From contig NZ_LR733817.1 of the NCBI RefSeq assembly GCF_902506165.1, positions 914,255-978,254 of the forward strand: a stretch of 64,000 nt of DNA, given 5' to 3'. This DNA is from Bosea sp. 29B. GTDB taxonomy: Bacteria > Pseudomonadota > Alphaproteobacteria > Rhizobiales > Beijerinckiaceae. Below the pieces are notes generated by a model. That model was not told where the DNA came from. It did no database searches and saw nothing but the letters and a program-made list of their open reading frames with translations. The position numbers and the translations under genes are program-made. Below, one piece after another: positions 44,975 through 53,527 of the stretch (positions are counted from its first letter, which is position 1; every line of letters starts with the position of its first letter).

Positions 44975-46027
44975 ATGAGCGAAGACGAGACCCTGGCGCC
45001 GACCCTGCGCGACATCGCCGATGCGGCGGGTGTCTCGGTCGCGTCCGTCTCCAAGGTGCTGAACAATCGCGGTGGCGTCAGCGACGAGAGCCGCCGCCGG
45101 ATTCTCGGCCTGGCGGAGCAGCTGGGCTACCAGGGCAATCGCAGCGCCCGCTCGCTGCAGAAGGCCGGTGTCGATGGCGCGGTGCTCGTCATTCCGGCGG
45201 AGGCTTACTCGAACTCGCAGTTCTACGAGGGTGTCGTCCAGAGCGTCATCACGGAAGCTGCGGCGAACTCGCTGAAGCTCGATGTCCGGCTGACTTCGCA
45301 TGCCGATGGCCGGGTCATCGCCGAGCTCGACGAATTGCTCGCCGCCCGGCCCGGCGCCGTCATGGCCGTCGGCATGGACGACCCCGCTGTCATCGACAGG
45401 CTCGTCGCCTCGAAACTGCCGGCGGTTCTGGTCAACGGCATGGACCGGACGATGCGGCTCGATTGCGTGCTGCCCGACAATTGGAGCGCCGGCTGGTTGG
45501 CGACCCGGAGGTTGCTGGAAGCCGGCCACCGGCACATCGTGCATGTGGCCTCGCGGCATCGCCTGTCGATGCAACGCCGTCTCGAGGGCTTCAAGATGGC
45601 GCTGGAGGAGGCCGGGATCGAGTTCGACCCCGACAGGCACCTGATCGACCTGCTCCAGATGAAGGTCGAGCTGCCCCAGGCGCAGCGCGCCATCAGGCAA
45701 GCCCTCCAGGACGGGCGCCTGGATGGCGTGACGGCATTCTTCTGCGCGACCGACGTGGTCGCGCTCAGCGTCATGCAGGGGCTGCAGAGCGAGGGCGTCA
45801 GGGTTCCCGACGACATCTCCGTCGTCGGAATCGACGACATCTCGATCGCGACCAACAGCCGACCACCTTTGACCACGATCCGGATCGATCGCGGCGAACT
45901 TGGGCGGCTCGGCGTGCAGTCCCTGATGCGCCGGATCGCCGACCCAGAGGCCAGCATCCTGCGCGTGAATATCGGTGTCAGGCTGATCGAGCGAGCCACC
46001 ATAGGCCAGCTCCCGCCAGCCGCTTAG
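44975..46027 (+). CDS. LacI-family transcriptional regulator
   Basis: The 350-residue protein has the LacI HTH (TLRDIADAAGVSVASVSKVLNNRGGVS, residues 10-35 in two parts), hinge helix SARSLQKAG and a sugar-binding core with FCATDVVALSVMQGL and VSVVGIDD-type IDDISIATNSRPPLTTI. It lies 58 bases downstream of the GH88 gene and most likely represses both divergent units through the palindrome at 43656. Confidence 0.92.
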   Translation: MSEDETLAPTLRDIADAAGVSVASVSKVLNNRGGVSDESRRRILGLAEQLGYQGNRSARSLQKAGVDGAVLVIPAEAYSNSQFYEGVVQSVITEAAANSLKLDVRLTSHADGRVIAELDELLAARPGAVMAVGMDDPAVIDRLVASKLPAVLVNGMDRTMRLDCVLPDNWSAGWLATRRLLEAGHRHIVHVASRHRLSMQRRLEGFKMALEEAGIEFDPDRHLIDLLQMKVELPQAQRAIRQALQDGRLDGVTAFFCATDVVALSVMQGLQSEGVRVPDDISVVGIDDISIATNSRPPLTTIRIDRGELGRLGVQSLMRRIADPEASILRVNIGVRLIERATIGQLPPAA

Positions 46028-46120
46028 TTGCGCGCATCCAGACCAATCAGTCCATAAACGCACCCTTTAGATTTCTGGAGATGGCCAATTTCGGCCTCGC
46101 TTACCTCTAGGCGGATCGGC

Positions 46121-46348
46121 TTACTTTACCATTTGCATCATCCCGTAAGGCTCGACGCCCATCGCCCTCGCTATCGCGATGTACTCGGCCACATCGAGCC
46201 GCCGTTCCTCAGTCTCGTATTTCGACACGAAGGTCTGCCGGCGCCCGATGCGCGCGGCCAGCTCGACCTGCGTGATACCGGCATCCTTGCGCGCTTGGAT
46301 AAGCGCCTGGAACAGAGCCTTGTAGAGTTCGGGTTGGGTTGAAGCCAA
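46121..46348 (-). CDS. XRE-family HTH regulator (copy 2)
   Basis: The 75-residue protein differs from copy 1 (10442-10669) at only a handful of positions, mainly in the last dozen residues (AMGVEPYGMMQMVK). The HTH is unchanged, so both proteins should bind the same operators. The divergent gene found beside copy 1 is missing here. Confidence 0.85.
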   Translation of the reverse strand: MASTQPELYKALFQALIQARKDAGITQVELAARIGRRQTFVSKYETEERRLDVAEYIAIARAMGVEPYGMMQMVK

Positions 46349-46471
46349 AGCCGGCGCCTGAAGCGGTGAAACCGGCTATCCACATCAACCCCAATTTCGA
46401 ATACCCCAAAACGGAATATTTCGGCATACTGCCCCCGAATGGACGATTCGGGGGCGAGGCGTGAAGGAGCC
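46121..46471. repeat. Long dispersed repeat, copy 2 (XRE module)
   Basis: This is the second copy of the module at 10442-10790. It keeps the intergenic palindrome and a stronger hairpin, CCCCCGAAT (46432-46440) and ATTCGGGGG (46446-46454). The divergent frame starts GTG AAG GAG at 46461, as in copy 1, then diverges and stops at TGA 46476-46478 after five codons. The rest, to 46552, holds nothing recognisable. Confidence 0.8.
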
Positions 46472-46478
46472 GCGCTGA
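46461..46478 (+). pseudogene. First codons of the lost DPDNG-type gene
   Basis: GTG AAG GAG followed by CCG CGC TGA corresponds to the first three codons of the gene at 10784 and then loses similarity. It marks where the divergent partner was deleted or recombined away. Confidence 0.5.
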
Positions 46479-46552
46479 TATCCCTGTGAAATGCCTCGCA
46501 TCTTTCTATGTAGTTCGCCCCCGAAACTCTGCTAACCCCAACGACGTCCGCC

Positions 46553-47302
46553 TCACGATTGCGCGTTGAGCCCGATCAACCAGTCGTGATCGCGATCGAG
46601 GGCCTCTCGCTGCAGCCGAATGTGAAAAGTCCGTTCGAATTGGGGATCGGCAACCACCGCCTCCGCATCTGCATCGGCCGCCACGCGCCCGGCATCAAGC
46701 AGCACGATGTGGTCGCAGAAGCGGGCCGCGAGGTCGAGGTCGTGCATGATCACCACGACCACTGCTGTCTCGGCCAGCGACTGCAGCCGATGTGCCAGGT
46801 CGAGCCTGTGGCGGATGTCCAGGCTGGCGCCGGGTTCGTCCGCGAGGATAATGCGCGGACGCGAGGCGACGGTCGCGGCAAGCATTGTTCGCGCTCTCTC
46901 GCCGCCCGACAGCGCGCTCCAGCGGCGGTTCGCGAGATCGTTCAAGCCATGCTCGGTGATGAGATCAGCAATCGGACGTGAGGCGGCAGCGCGGCTCGCT
47001 CCCAGCGCGATGATCTCCTCGACCGAATAATTCCAGGCGGGCTCGAGCTGCTGCGGGAGATAGCCGGCCGTCGCTCCGCGTTCGGCTGCCGGCCACTCTG
47101 CCAGGTCGCGGCCCTGCCAGAGCACCTGCCCGGCATCCGGCCGGCGATAGCCCGCGAGGACGCGCAGCAGCGTCGACTTGCCAGCGCCGTTGGGCCCGAC
47201 GAGGCCTGTCAGGGTGCCCAGGCTGAAGCTCAGCGAAACACCGTCGAGCAGCCGCTTGCCACCGGCCTCGGCGCAGATCGAACGGCATTCGATCCCGGTC
47301 AT
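46553..47302 (-). CDS. btuD: Vitamin B12 ABC transporter ATPase BtuD
   Basis: The 249-residue ATPase has Walker A GPNGAGKST (about residues 36-44), the signature LSGGERARTMLA near 135, Walker B IILADEPGASLD near 155 and the switch His in IMHDLDLAAR. This is the FecE/BtuD type for metal chelates and cobalamin. The ATG overlaps the btuC stop (ATGA). It is the last gene of the riboswitch-controlled uptake operon. Confidence 0.9.
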   Translation of the reverse strand: MTGIECRSICAEAGGKRLLDGVSLSFSLGTLTGLVGPNGAGKSTLLRVLAGYRRPDAGQVLWQGRDLAEWPAAERGATAGYLPQQLEPAWNYSVEEIIALGASRAAASRPIADLITEHGLNDLANRRWSALSGGERARTMLAATVASRPRIILADEPGASLDIRHRLDLAHRLQSLAETAVVVVIMHDLDLAARFCDHIVLLDAGRVAADADAEAVVADPQFERTFHIRLQREALDRDHDWLIGLNAQS

Positions 47303-48279
47303 GCCCTGAGCCTCCGCGCCAGCAGCAGCAGGAAGAATGGCCCGCCGAACAGCGCCGTGATCAGCCCGAGCGGGACTTCGGCCGGCGGCAGCACGGCGCG
47401 CGCGATCGCGTCGCAAGCGCAGACGAGCGCGGCTCCAATCAACGCGCTCGCCGGCAGCATGGCGGCATGGCGCGGCCCCGACCACCAGCGCGCCAGATGC
47501 GGCGCGATCAAACCGACGAAAGCGACGAGGCCGCCATAAGCCACGGCCGCGGCGACGATGCCGGCGCCGACCAGGACCGCGATCCGGACGAAGCGGGCGG
47601 GATCGAGCCCGAAGGCGAAGGCCTGCTCTTCGCCGAGGCCAAGCAGGTCGAGCCCACGCGCCAGCCTCAGTGACAAGGCGAGTGCGACAATGACCAAGCC
47701 GGTGAGCAACAGCAGCCCGGACTGATCCGGCGTCTGGATGCCGCCCAGAGTCCAGCTCAGCACGACCTGGAGATTCACGGTGTCATCGGAGAGGGCCAGC
47801 ATCAGGAAAGACCGTAGCCCCCCCAGCATCGCGGCGATCGCGACGCCGGCAAGCAACAGCCCCGCAGTGTCCGGCCGTCCATGCAGACCGGCGATGGCGA
47901 GGACCAGCCAGGTCGCGCCCCAGGCGCCGAGGAAGGACAATCCGGCAAGGGCCGGCCCGGCCGGCAGGCCGAGCGGCACGAGGAGCGCGATGGTCGCGCC
48001 GATAGCAGCGCCTCCGGCGGAGCCGAGCAGATAAGGCTCGGCCAGCGGGTTGCGGAACACGCCCTGGAAGATCGCACCGCCCAGCCCCAGCAGCGCGCCA
48101 ACCAGCGCCGCCGCCAAGACGCGCGGCAGCCGCCAGACCACCAGGAGCTGGCTTTGCAGCGACGTATCGCCCGACAAGGCGGCGGCCAGCCGAGCAGGAC
48201 TCGCCCAGTCATGGCCCGCCATGGCGCCGAAGGCGAGCGCCAGCAGGACGGCAAGCATGAGAAGAGGGAGGCGCTTCAT
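47299..48279 (-). CDS. btuC: Vitamin B12 ABC transporter permease BtuC
   Basis: The 326-residue protein belongs to the FecCD/BtuC permeases with about ten membrane spans. Family segments are WRLPRVLAAALVGALLGLGGAIFQG, NPLAEPYLLGSAGGA (about residues 80-95), and GLIAPHLARWWSGPRHAAMLPAS near 245. The start at 48279 follows AGGGAGG and overlaps btuF by four bases. Confidence 0.92.
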   Translation of the reverse strand: MKRLPLLMLAVLLALAFGAMAGHDWASPARLAAALSGDTSLQSQLLVVWRLPRVLAAALVGALLGLGGAIFQGVFRNPLAEPYLLGSAGGAAIGATIALLVPLGLPAGPALAGLSFLGAWGATWLVLAIAGLHGRPDTAGLLLAGVAIAAMLGGLRSFLMLALSDDTVNLQVVLSWTLGGIQTPDQSGLLLLTGLVIVALALSLRLARGLDLLGLGEEQAFAFGLDPARFVRIAVLVGAGIVAAAVAYGGLVAFVGLIAPHLARWWSGPRHAAMLPASALIGAALVCACDAIARAVLPPAEVPLGLITALFGGPFFLLLLARRLRA

Positions 48280-49163
48280 GGCTGGGCCGCCCGCCGCAGC
48301 AGCGCTGCCAGCTTCTCGATGCCGTCGACCGTGCGCGGCCCGGGGATCAGGAATTCGGCGCGCGCGACCAGATGGGCGCTGCCGCTGCGGACGGCGCGCA
48401 GCAGACGCCAACCGGGCTGAGCGACCAATGCGTCGAGCTCGTCCCTGCGGCCGGCGAAGAGTAGGATGTCGGGATCGGCAGCGATCACCGCCTCGGGCGA
48501 GACCTGCGCGACGATGGTCCGCTCCAGGGCATGGCGCCCGCCGGCCTTGACCATGGCATCGCCGGTATAGCTGTCGGCGCGCGCCACCAGCACCAGCCCA
48601 TTGCCAAGACGCCCGGTGATCATCACTACGCTGGGTCGCTTCATAGGGGCGGCGGCTTCGACGATCGCGAGGCGCTGCTCAAGTGCCTTGGCGACGGCAT
48701 CGCCCTGATCTGGCTCTCCCGTCGCCCGGCCGACCAGGCGCAAATTGGCCATCACCTCCGCGACGCTGCGGCTGAGCAGCACGATCACGGGAATGCCAAG
48801 CCGGCGCATCGGCTCGATCAGCAGGTGCATCGCCTGGCGCGAGGGCGTGACGATCAGCAGCTCCGGCCGTTGCGCGACGATGGCATCGACCGAGAAGCCG
48901 AGCCGTCCGCCGACCTGAGGCCGGTCGAGGACCTCCGGCGGATAGCGCGTATAGGCCTCGATGCCGACGACCCGGTCAGACAGGCCGAGCGCCGCGACGA
49001 GCTCGGTGTTCGAGGCGAAGATCGGCACGATCCGCTGCGGCGCGCGAGTGATCTCCACCACCCGCCCGAGCGCGTCGGTCAGCCGAACGGGTTCGGCGGC
49101 CCCCGCAGAGCAGATCGCGGGAATCAGTGCCAGGATCAGGCCGAGCCGGCGCAGGCGCGTCAT
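48276..49163 (-). CDS. btuF: Periplasmic cobalamin-binding protein BtuF
   Basis: The 295-residue protein has a signal peptide (LRRLGLILALIPAICSAGA) and the class III binding-protein pattern: PQRIVPIFASNTELVAALGLSDRVVGIEAYTRYP (residues 40-75, in parts), and RPELLIVTPSR. It hands B12 from the outer-membrane receptor to BtuCD. It starts seven bases after the btuB stop codon. A second, deleted btuF-like gene is at 52527-52711. Confidence 0.88.
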   Translation of the reverse strand: MTRLRRLGLILALIPAICSAGAAEPVRLTDALGRVVEITRAPQRIVPIFASNTELVAALGLSDRVVGIEAYTRYPPEVLDRPQVGGRLGFSVDAIVAQRPELLIVTPSRQAMHLLIEPMRRLGIPVIVLLSRSVAEVMANLRLVGRATGEPDQGDAVAKALEQRLAIVEAAAPMKRPSVVMITGRLGNGLVLVARADSYTGDAMVKAGGRHALERTIVAQVSPEAVIAADPDILLFAGRRDELDALVAQPGWRLLRAVRSGSAHLVARAEFLIPGPRTVDGIEKLAALLRRAAQP

Positions 49164-49170
49164 CAGACGA

Positions 49171-51330
49171 TCAGAACCTGGCCTGCAGGCCGGCCTGGAC
49201 CTCAAGCCCCGGCATCGATGTTCCGTAGCCGCCATTGGCGAAGCGGGAGTCGAGCTTGTAGGGCCTCTTGTCGAGGCCGATGAAGATCGGGTGCTCGTTC
49301 TTGTTGAAGAGGTTGTTGACCAGCGCGAACAGCTTCACGCCCTTGGCTATCTCGACCTCGCCACGCACGTTCCAGACCCAGAACGGGCTCTTGCGGTGGA
49401 TCCAGTCGCGGTTCGGCTCCGCGGTGGCGACGAGATTCTCCTCGGTGTTGTACCATATCGGCCCGTAGAGCGTGCCCGAGACCTGCACCGACCACGGATA
49501 CTGCACGCCGCTCTGGCCGAGGCGCGTGCCGATCGCCGCCTGGTACTGGTACATGCGCTCCGGCTTGCGGCTGTTGGCGGTGACGGCGGCGCCCTTGTCC
49601 TCCATGCCGAAGTTCCAGGCGCCGTTGCCGAACACGGACCAGCGCCAGGGCGTGTCGCTATATCCCGCCAACTTCAGGATATCGGCATCGGTCTGCAGTT
49701 CGACGCCGCGCACGACGACATCGCCGGAGTTGTTCGCATAATCGGAGGTGTTGGCCACGCCCGGCCGGGCGCGCGTGATGATGCGATCGGAAATGACGTT
49801 CTGGAAGATCGCCAGATCCAGCCGCCAGCCTTCTCCGGCATAGGCGGCTCCGGCCTCGACCTGCTCGCTCGTTTCCGGCTTCAGCGACGGATTGCCGAAG
49901 ATGCGCCCGCCGCCCAGCGTGTTGAAGTCCGCTGCGAGCTCCGTCGCGGTCGGCGCCCGGAACCCGGTCGCGTAGCCGACGCGGAAGGTCAGCCGGTCAG
50001 TCGCCTTGAAGGTCACGCCGGTCGAATAGGTCGTCGCCTGATAGTCGACCTCGCGCGGGCGCTGGCCGGCGAGGTTCGGCGTGTATTCGAAGCTGGTCGT
50101 GCCGAAAGTCCGGCGCACACCGGCGCGCAATGTGACGCGGTCGTCGAAGAGCTTCTGCGAATCCTCGACATAGAGTGCGTTGACGGTCTCGGACTGGTTG
50201 TTGTCCTGCGGCGAGACCGGCGTCAGCGGATTGCCGGGAACGCCAATGCGGTCACGGGTCAAGCGCAGGGTGCTGCGCTCCCAATCCCAGCCGGCGAGCA
50301 GGTCGTTGCCAGCCCAGAGCGTCATGCTCGGCTGGAAGCGCGTGCCGATGACATTCAGCTCACGCCGGTTGTAATCGGCCGCCGTGCCGGCCGCCGGCAA
50401 GCCGGTGCCGCCACGGATGACCGGCGAGGCCCAGCGGAAATTGTCGACATCCTGCACGGCATAGCCCTGCAGCATCCAGCGATACTGTCCGCCGGGGAGC
50501 TGTCCCCGATAGGTGACGTCGAAGGAGTTGTTGTAGCGATCCTCCTGGCTGATCGTGTTGGCGCCGGAGCCGCGGAAACCGACATCGTAGATGCCGTCGG
50601 TCCGCAGCGTCGTCTCGATGCGGTGGTCCGGATTAATCTGCAGGCCGAGCGCGCCGGCAACGCCGAGACGCTTCCAGCCGGTGTTCTCCATCTTCGAGCC
50701 GCCGCGGCCGGACCGGTAGTCGTCGCGGGTGCCGCCGGAGATGCCGGCGTAGTAGTCGATGCTGTCATAGAGCCCGCCGGTCTGGGCCTTGCCCTGCAGG
50801 AGCCCCCAGGAGCCGCCGGCTCCCTCGATCATCGTGCCTGGCGCGGTGCGGCCGGTCTTCAGGATGATGTTGATCACGCCGCCGATGTTCTGGCTGCCAT
50901 AGACGACCGAGGACGGGCCGCGGATGATCTCGATGCGCTCGACATCGGCCGTCGACAGCTTGGACAGGTTTGCCGTGCCGGCGCGCCGGCCGTTCATCAG
51001 CACCAGCACCTGGCTGCGGAAGTCCTTGCCTTGCCCGTCGGTGGCACCGCCGCGGATGTTGATCGAGGTCTGCCCGGGCGTCCACTGGCTGAAGAAGCCC
51101 ACGGCATTCTCGGCCAGCAGGTCGGTGAGCGACTGCGCATGGGTGCGCTCGATCTGCGCGGCGTCGATGACCTGGACAGTGCCGGGAATGCTGCTGCGCG
51201 GTTCGGGGCGTCCCGTCGCCGTCACGACGAGCTCATCGAGCTTGATCTCGGTCTGGGCGAGGGCAGGGGCACTCGCCGTCAGGCAGGTCACGGCAAGCAG
51301 GCAGGCCTTGCGGGAAGTCGGGCGGGTCAT
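49171..51330 (-). CDS. btuB: TonB-dependent outer-membrane receptor BtuB
   Basis: The 719-residue receptor has a signal peptide (CLLAVTCLTASAPALAQ), a TonB box-like stretch DELVVTATG (about residues 32-40), a plug domain (LTDLLAENAVGFF, NIRGGATDGQG, VVYGSQNIGGVINI) and a 22-strand barrel ending in the aromatic C-terminus LQARF. The riboswitch upstream and the btuFCD genes downstream support cobalamin as the ligand. It overlaps the methyltransferase gene by four bases. Confidence 0.88.
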   Translation of the reverse strand: MTRPTSRKACLLAVTCLTASAPALAQTEIKLDELVVTATGRPEPRSSIPGTVQVIDAAQIERTHAQSLTDLLAENAVGFFSQWTPGQTSINIRGGATDGQGKDFRSQVLVLMNGRRAGTANLSKLSTADVERIEIIRGPSSVVYGSQNIGGVINIILKTGRTAPGTMIEGAGGSWGLLQGKAQTGGLYDSIDYYAGISGGTRDDYRSGRGGSKMENTGWKRLGVAGALGLQINPDHRIETTLRTDGIYDVGFRGSGANTISQEDRYNNSFDVTYRGQLPGGQYRWMLQGYAVQDVDNFRWASPVIRGGTGLPAAGTAADYNRRELNVIGTRFQPSMTLWAGNDLLAGWDWERSTLRLTRDRIGVPGNPLTPVSPQDNNQSETVNALYVEDSQKLFDDRVTLRAGVRRTFGTTSFEYTPNLAGQRPREVDYQATTYSTGVTFKATDRLTFRVGYATGFRAPTATELAADFNTLGGGRIFGNPSLKPETSEQVEAGAAYAGEGWRLDLAIFQNVISDRIITRARPGVANTSDYANNSGDVVVRGVELQTDADILKLAGYSDTPWRWSVFGNGAWNFGMEDKGAAVTANSRKPERMYQYQAAIGTRLGQSGVQYPWSVQVSGTLYGPIWYNTEENLVATAEPNRDWIHRKSPFWVWNVRGEVEIAKGVKLFALVNNLFNKNEHPIFIGLDKRPYKLDSRFANGGYGTSMPGLEVQAGLQARF

Positions 51331-52085
51331 GACAGGTTCCAGACGAGGATGGCCGAGCGGCGATGGCAGGAGAGGCGAAAGCCGGCCGGCGTCGGCACAG
51401 CTTGCTTGTGGAGGTGTTCGAAGAGCTGAGGCCGGCGCGGATCGCCAGGCGTCCAGCCCAGACGGTCGGCCTGGAACGCCGCGAAGGCGGCAAGGTCCGG
51501 CAGCACCAGCGAGAAGGTCCAGTCCGTCGCATCGGACCGGTCGGGCAGGTCGGAGCCGAGCCGCGGCAGCACCAGATCGATGCCCGGCGTCTCGTCCTCG
51601 CCATGCCAGTCGTGCGGCAGGCAGGCGGCGAGGATCAGCCCCTTCGGAGTCGCCTGCGCCGGCACGACCCAGACGATCTGCCGGCGCGCCCAGCGGCGGC
51701 AGCACGCGAGGAAGGCGAGTGGATCGTGGAAATAACCTGGCATCGTCGCCGCGAGGACCGTGTCGGCGGGCTCGCAGATAATGCGCTCATCATCCCAGCT
51801 GAGCGGGATGATCTGGGGCCGCTCGGCTCGGAGCGCGAGACGCCCCTGCATCACCGGTGACGGCTCGATCGCGGTCCAGGCCGCGCCTTCGCCGCGTATG
51901 GCCGCGCCGAGCTGGCCGCCGCCTGCGCCGACATCGACGAGATCGGCGATCCCCGGAGCCAGCTGTCGGATCAGCGGCGCCACGCGCGACGCATAGTCGG
52001 AGGTATCGATCGCACTGGCATAGAGCGCGAGAGGATCGAGCGAACTGGCATTCGCCCGAGTGGAGAGAGGAAGAGCAGCAGGCAT
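51327..52085 (-). CDS. Class I SAM-dependent methyltransferase in the B12-uptake operon
   Basis: The 252-residue protein has the AdoMet motif VDVGAGGGQLG (about residues 50-60), an acidic partner AIEPSP near 72-77, and a post-motif segment VLAATMPGYFHDPLAFL. It lacks the NPPY of nucleic-acid methylases, so a small-molecule or protein substrate is likely. It is the first gene behind riboswitch 1 and overlaps btuB (ATGA), so it is expressed when B12 is scarce. A role in corrinoid remodelling or in a B12-sparing reaction is inference. ATG 52085 has only a weak ribosome site. Confidence 0.8.
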   Translation of the reverse strand: MPAALPLSTRANASSLDPLALYASAIDTSDYASRVAPLIRQLAPGIADLVDVGAGGGQLGAAIRGEGAAWTAIEPSPVMQGRLALRAERPQIIPLSWDDERIICEPADTVLAATMPGYFHDPLAFLACCRRWARRQIVWVVPAQATPKGLILAACLPHDWHGEDETPGIDLVLPRLGSDLPDRSDATDWTFSLVLPDLAAFAAFQADRLGWTPGDPRRPQLFEHLHKQAVPTPAGFRLSCHRRSAILVWNLS

Positions 52086-52098
52086 GCCTATGCCTATG

Positions 52099-52117
52099 AA
52101 TGATATGTTATATCATT
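52099..52117. promoter_or_regulatory. AT-rich palindrome ahead of the methyltransferase-btu operon (Zur-like?)
   Basis: AATGATA (52099-52105) and TATCATT (52111-52117) are perfect inverted arms around TGTTA. The overlapping sequence ATGTTATATCATTACA resembles proteobacterial Zur boxes (ATGTTAT/ATAACAT-like). It ends 14 bases before the start codon. It may be an operator or an RNA hairpin around the ribosome site. Confidence 0.4.
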
Positions 52118-52321
52118 ACAATATATCTTGTCGGCCACAAGCGTCGCCGGCTTCGCCTGGCGCCAATGGCGGCAGCGCAGTCCCAGGTGCATGGTCATCG
52201 TCGTCAGCCCCTCGCTGTGCGGAACAGGGCTGCTCGGAAGCGCGGCAGATACGGCAGCAATCGCGGCCGGACATGCTGCGATCCGCCGGACACCCCGCCC
52301 GCGCGACATCAATACGCCGTC

Positions 52322-52496
52322 GGGGCAGGTCTCCTGGCTCGCGGATCAGCGCCTTCGACCGTCTTCCCAGCGCTTGGCGCCAGTGACGTTAGGGTCGAAA
52401 ACTCACCGCTTACAGTTGCGGGGGCAGCTCCGGATTGGGCGATCGATGCCGCACCGGATTCCCTCTTAGCTTCGGATCACTCCGAAGACCTCGACG
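52322..52496 (-). ncRNA. Cobalamin riboswitch 1 (controls methyltransferase-btuBFCD)
   Basis: Read on the minus strand the aptamer shows the conserved blocks in order: AAGCTAAGAGGGAATCCGGTG, then the B12 box region GCCCCCGCAACTGTAAGCGG, TCACTGG, GGGAAGACGG and GAGCCAGGAGACCTGCC. These are the hallmarks of the AdoCbl aptamer. A GGGCGGGGTGTCC block follows at about 52285-52300, as in the other two copies. About 230 bases of leader separate it from the first gene. B12 binding should lower expression of the uptake operon. Confidence 0.92.
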
Positions 52497-52502
52497 CGCG
52501 TC

Positions 52503-52530
52503 AACCTATATGGCGGGATTGTGGCGTCAA
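52503..52530 (-). promoter_or_regulatory. Promoter of riboswitch 1
   Basis: On the minus strand TTGACG (52530-52525) and TAGGTT (52508-52503) are 16 bases apart, placing the transcription start near 52496, where the aptamer begins. The -35 element overlaps the end of the deleted btuF-like gene. Confidence 0.5.
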
Positions 52531-52711
52531 CCCGCTACGTCGGCATCGCCGCGCAGGCTGTGGATGGCGCTGACGATCGCATCGAGCCGTCGGCGCGGAT
52601 GGTATAGCCGGAGACGCCGACGATCCGCTCCTGCTCGCCATGGAGATAGAGCGTCTCGACCGTTTCCTCGGTCAGGCAGACGATGCGTCGCGGAGGAAAG
52701 CAGCTGGTCAC
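52527..52711 (-). pseudogene. btuF-like gene with internal deletion
   Basis: From the GTG at 52711 the frame reads RRIVCLTEETVETLYLHGEQ and IVGVSGYT, the N-terminal signature of cobalamin/iron-chelate binding proteins of the class III type. After about 44 codons (DGSMRS) homology in this frame ends and TAG follows at 52535. In the next frame, LDAIVSAIHSLRGDADVAG ends with TGA at 52527-52529 and looks like the C-terminus of the same family. The gene has therefore lost its middle (about 200 codons) with a frameshift. It lies directly behind the CbiX/ferredoxin gene in the nrd operon. Confidence 0.7.
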
Positions 52712-52735
52712 GGCCTCTTGTCCTGCATGACGGCT

Positions 52736-53527
52736 TCAGGCTTTGCGGGCTCGCAAGAACTGCTTCTTGCCGGTCGGTTCATAGGCGAGATCCGCCACCG
52801 GGCAGCCGCCGAGGATGTGCTCTGCGATGATCCGGTCGACCGCGGCCTCATCGACCCCGCCATAATTGGTGCCTTCGGGCCAGACCTGCACGACCGGCGC
52901 CAGATTGCATGGGCCGAGGCAGCTCGTCTTGGCGCTCATGCAGCCATCGCCGGAGGTCCGCAGGGACAGGCGATCCTGCTCGTTGCGGAGGTGGCCCCAG
53001 ATCACCTCGGCTCCCGCGACATTGCAGGGGCCGCCCATGCAGGCCAGCACGCGCCGCTTCTGTGCCGGCACGAGCGAGCCTTCCGGAGAAACCTTGGCGG
53101 AGCCGAGAGAAAGCTCGGTCCGCTCGGCCGCAAGCGCCAAGTCGAGCAGCGAGATGAGGCTCGTTTCGTTCGGCAGCAAGGTCGCGATCTCGATGGCGGG
53201 CCAGGGCCGTTCGTCGCGCGAGCGCCAACGGGTCAAAGTGCGCGTGAGCCAGGCCTGGAAATTCGGCTCGGCCGGGATCAGCATGGGCAGGATGACCAGC
53301 CGGTCGCAGCCGGCGGCGACCAGCTTGTCGAGCGCGTGCCGCAGCGATGGCGAGCCCTGCTCGGAAAAGGCGAACAGGGCTTCATGCACGCCGGGGCGCG
53401 GCGCGAGCGCAGCGCGCAACCGTTCCATCTCCTTGAGCGGCGGCGCGGTGATCGCCGAGCGCGCGAGCAACAGCACCGTGGCCGGCGCGGGCGGCGACAT
53501 ATCGTCAGCTTGGCTCACCTGCCTCAC
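52736..53527 (-). CDS. CbiX-like domain fused to a thioredoxin-like [2Fe-2S] ferredoxin
   Basis: Of 263 residues, the N-terminal half ([38 protein letters not shown]) has the CbiX/sirohydrochlorin-chelatase fold. The C-terminal half ([35 protein letters not shown], about residues 165-225) is a (2Fe-2S) ferredoxin-like domain with its cysteines. The chelatase's GHGS motif is ARSA here, so the catalytic His is absent. A GTG at 53527 overlaps nrdB; a second GTG at 53518 has a better-spaced GGGAG, so the exact start is open. Co-expression with nrdAB under B12 control suggests a link to cobalt or B12 limitation. Confidence 0.75.
   Translation of the reverse strand: MRQVSQADDMSPPAPATVLLLARSAITAPPLKEMERLRAALAPRPGVHEALFAFSEQGSPSLRHALDKLVAAGCDRLVILPMLIPAEPNFQAWLTRTLTRWRSRDERPWPAIEIATLLPNETSLISLLDLALAAERTELSLGSAKVSPEGSLVPAQKRRVLACMGGPCNVAGAEVIWGHLRNEQDRLSLRTSGDGCMSAKTSCLGPCNLAPVVQVWPEGTNYGGVDEAAVDRIIAEHILGGCPVADLAYEPTGKKQFLRARKA

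Noticed and set aside
48961..51429. An 822-codon plus-strand frame opposite btuB and btuF
   Set aside because: It has no recognisable family signature and spans two well-supported minus-strand genes; a shadow of codon bias.
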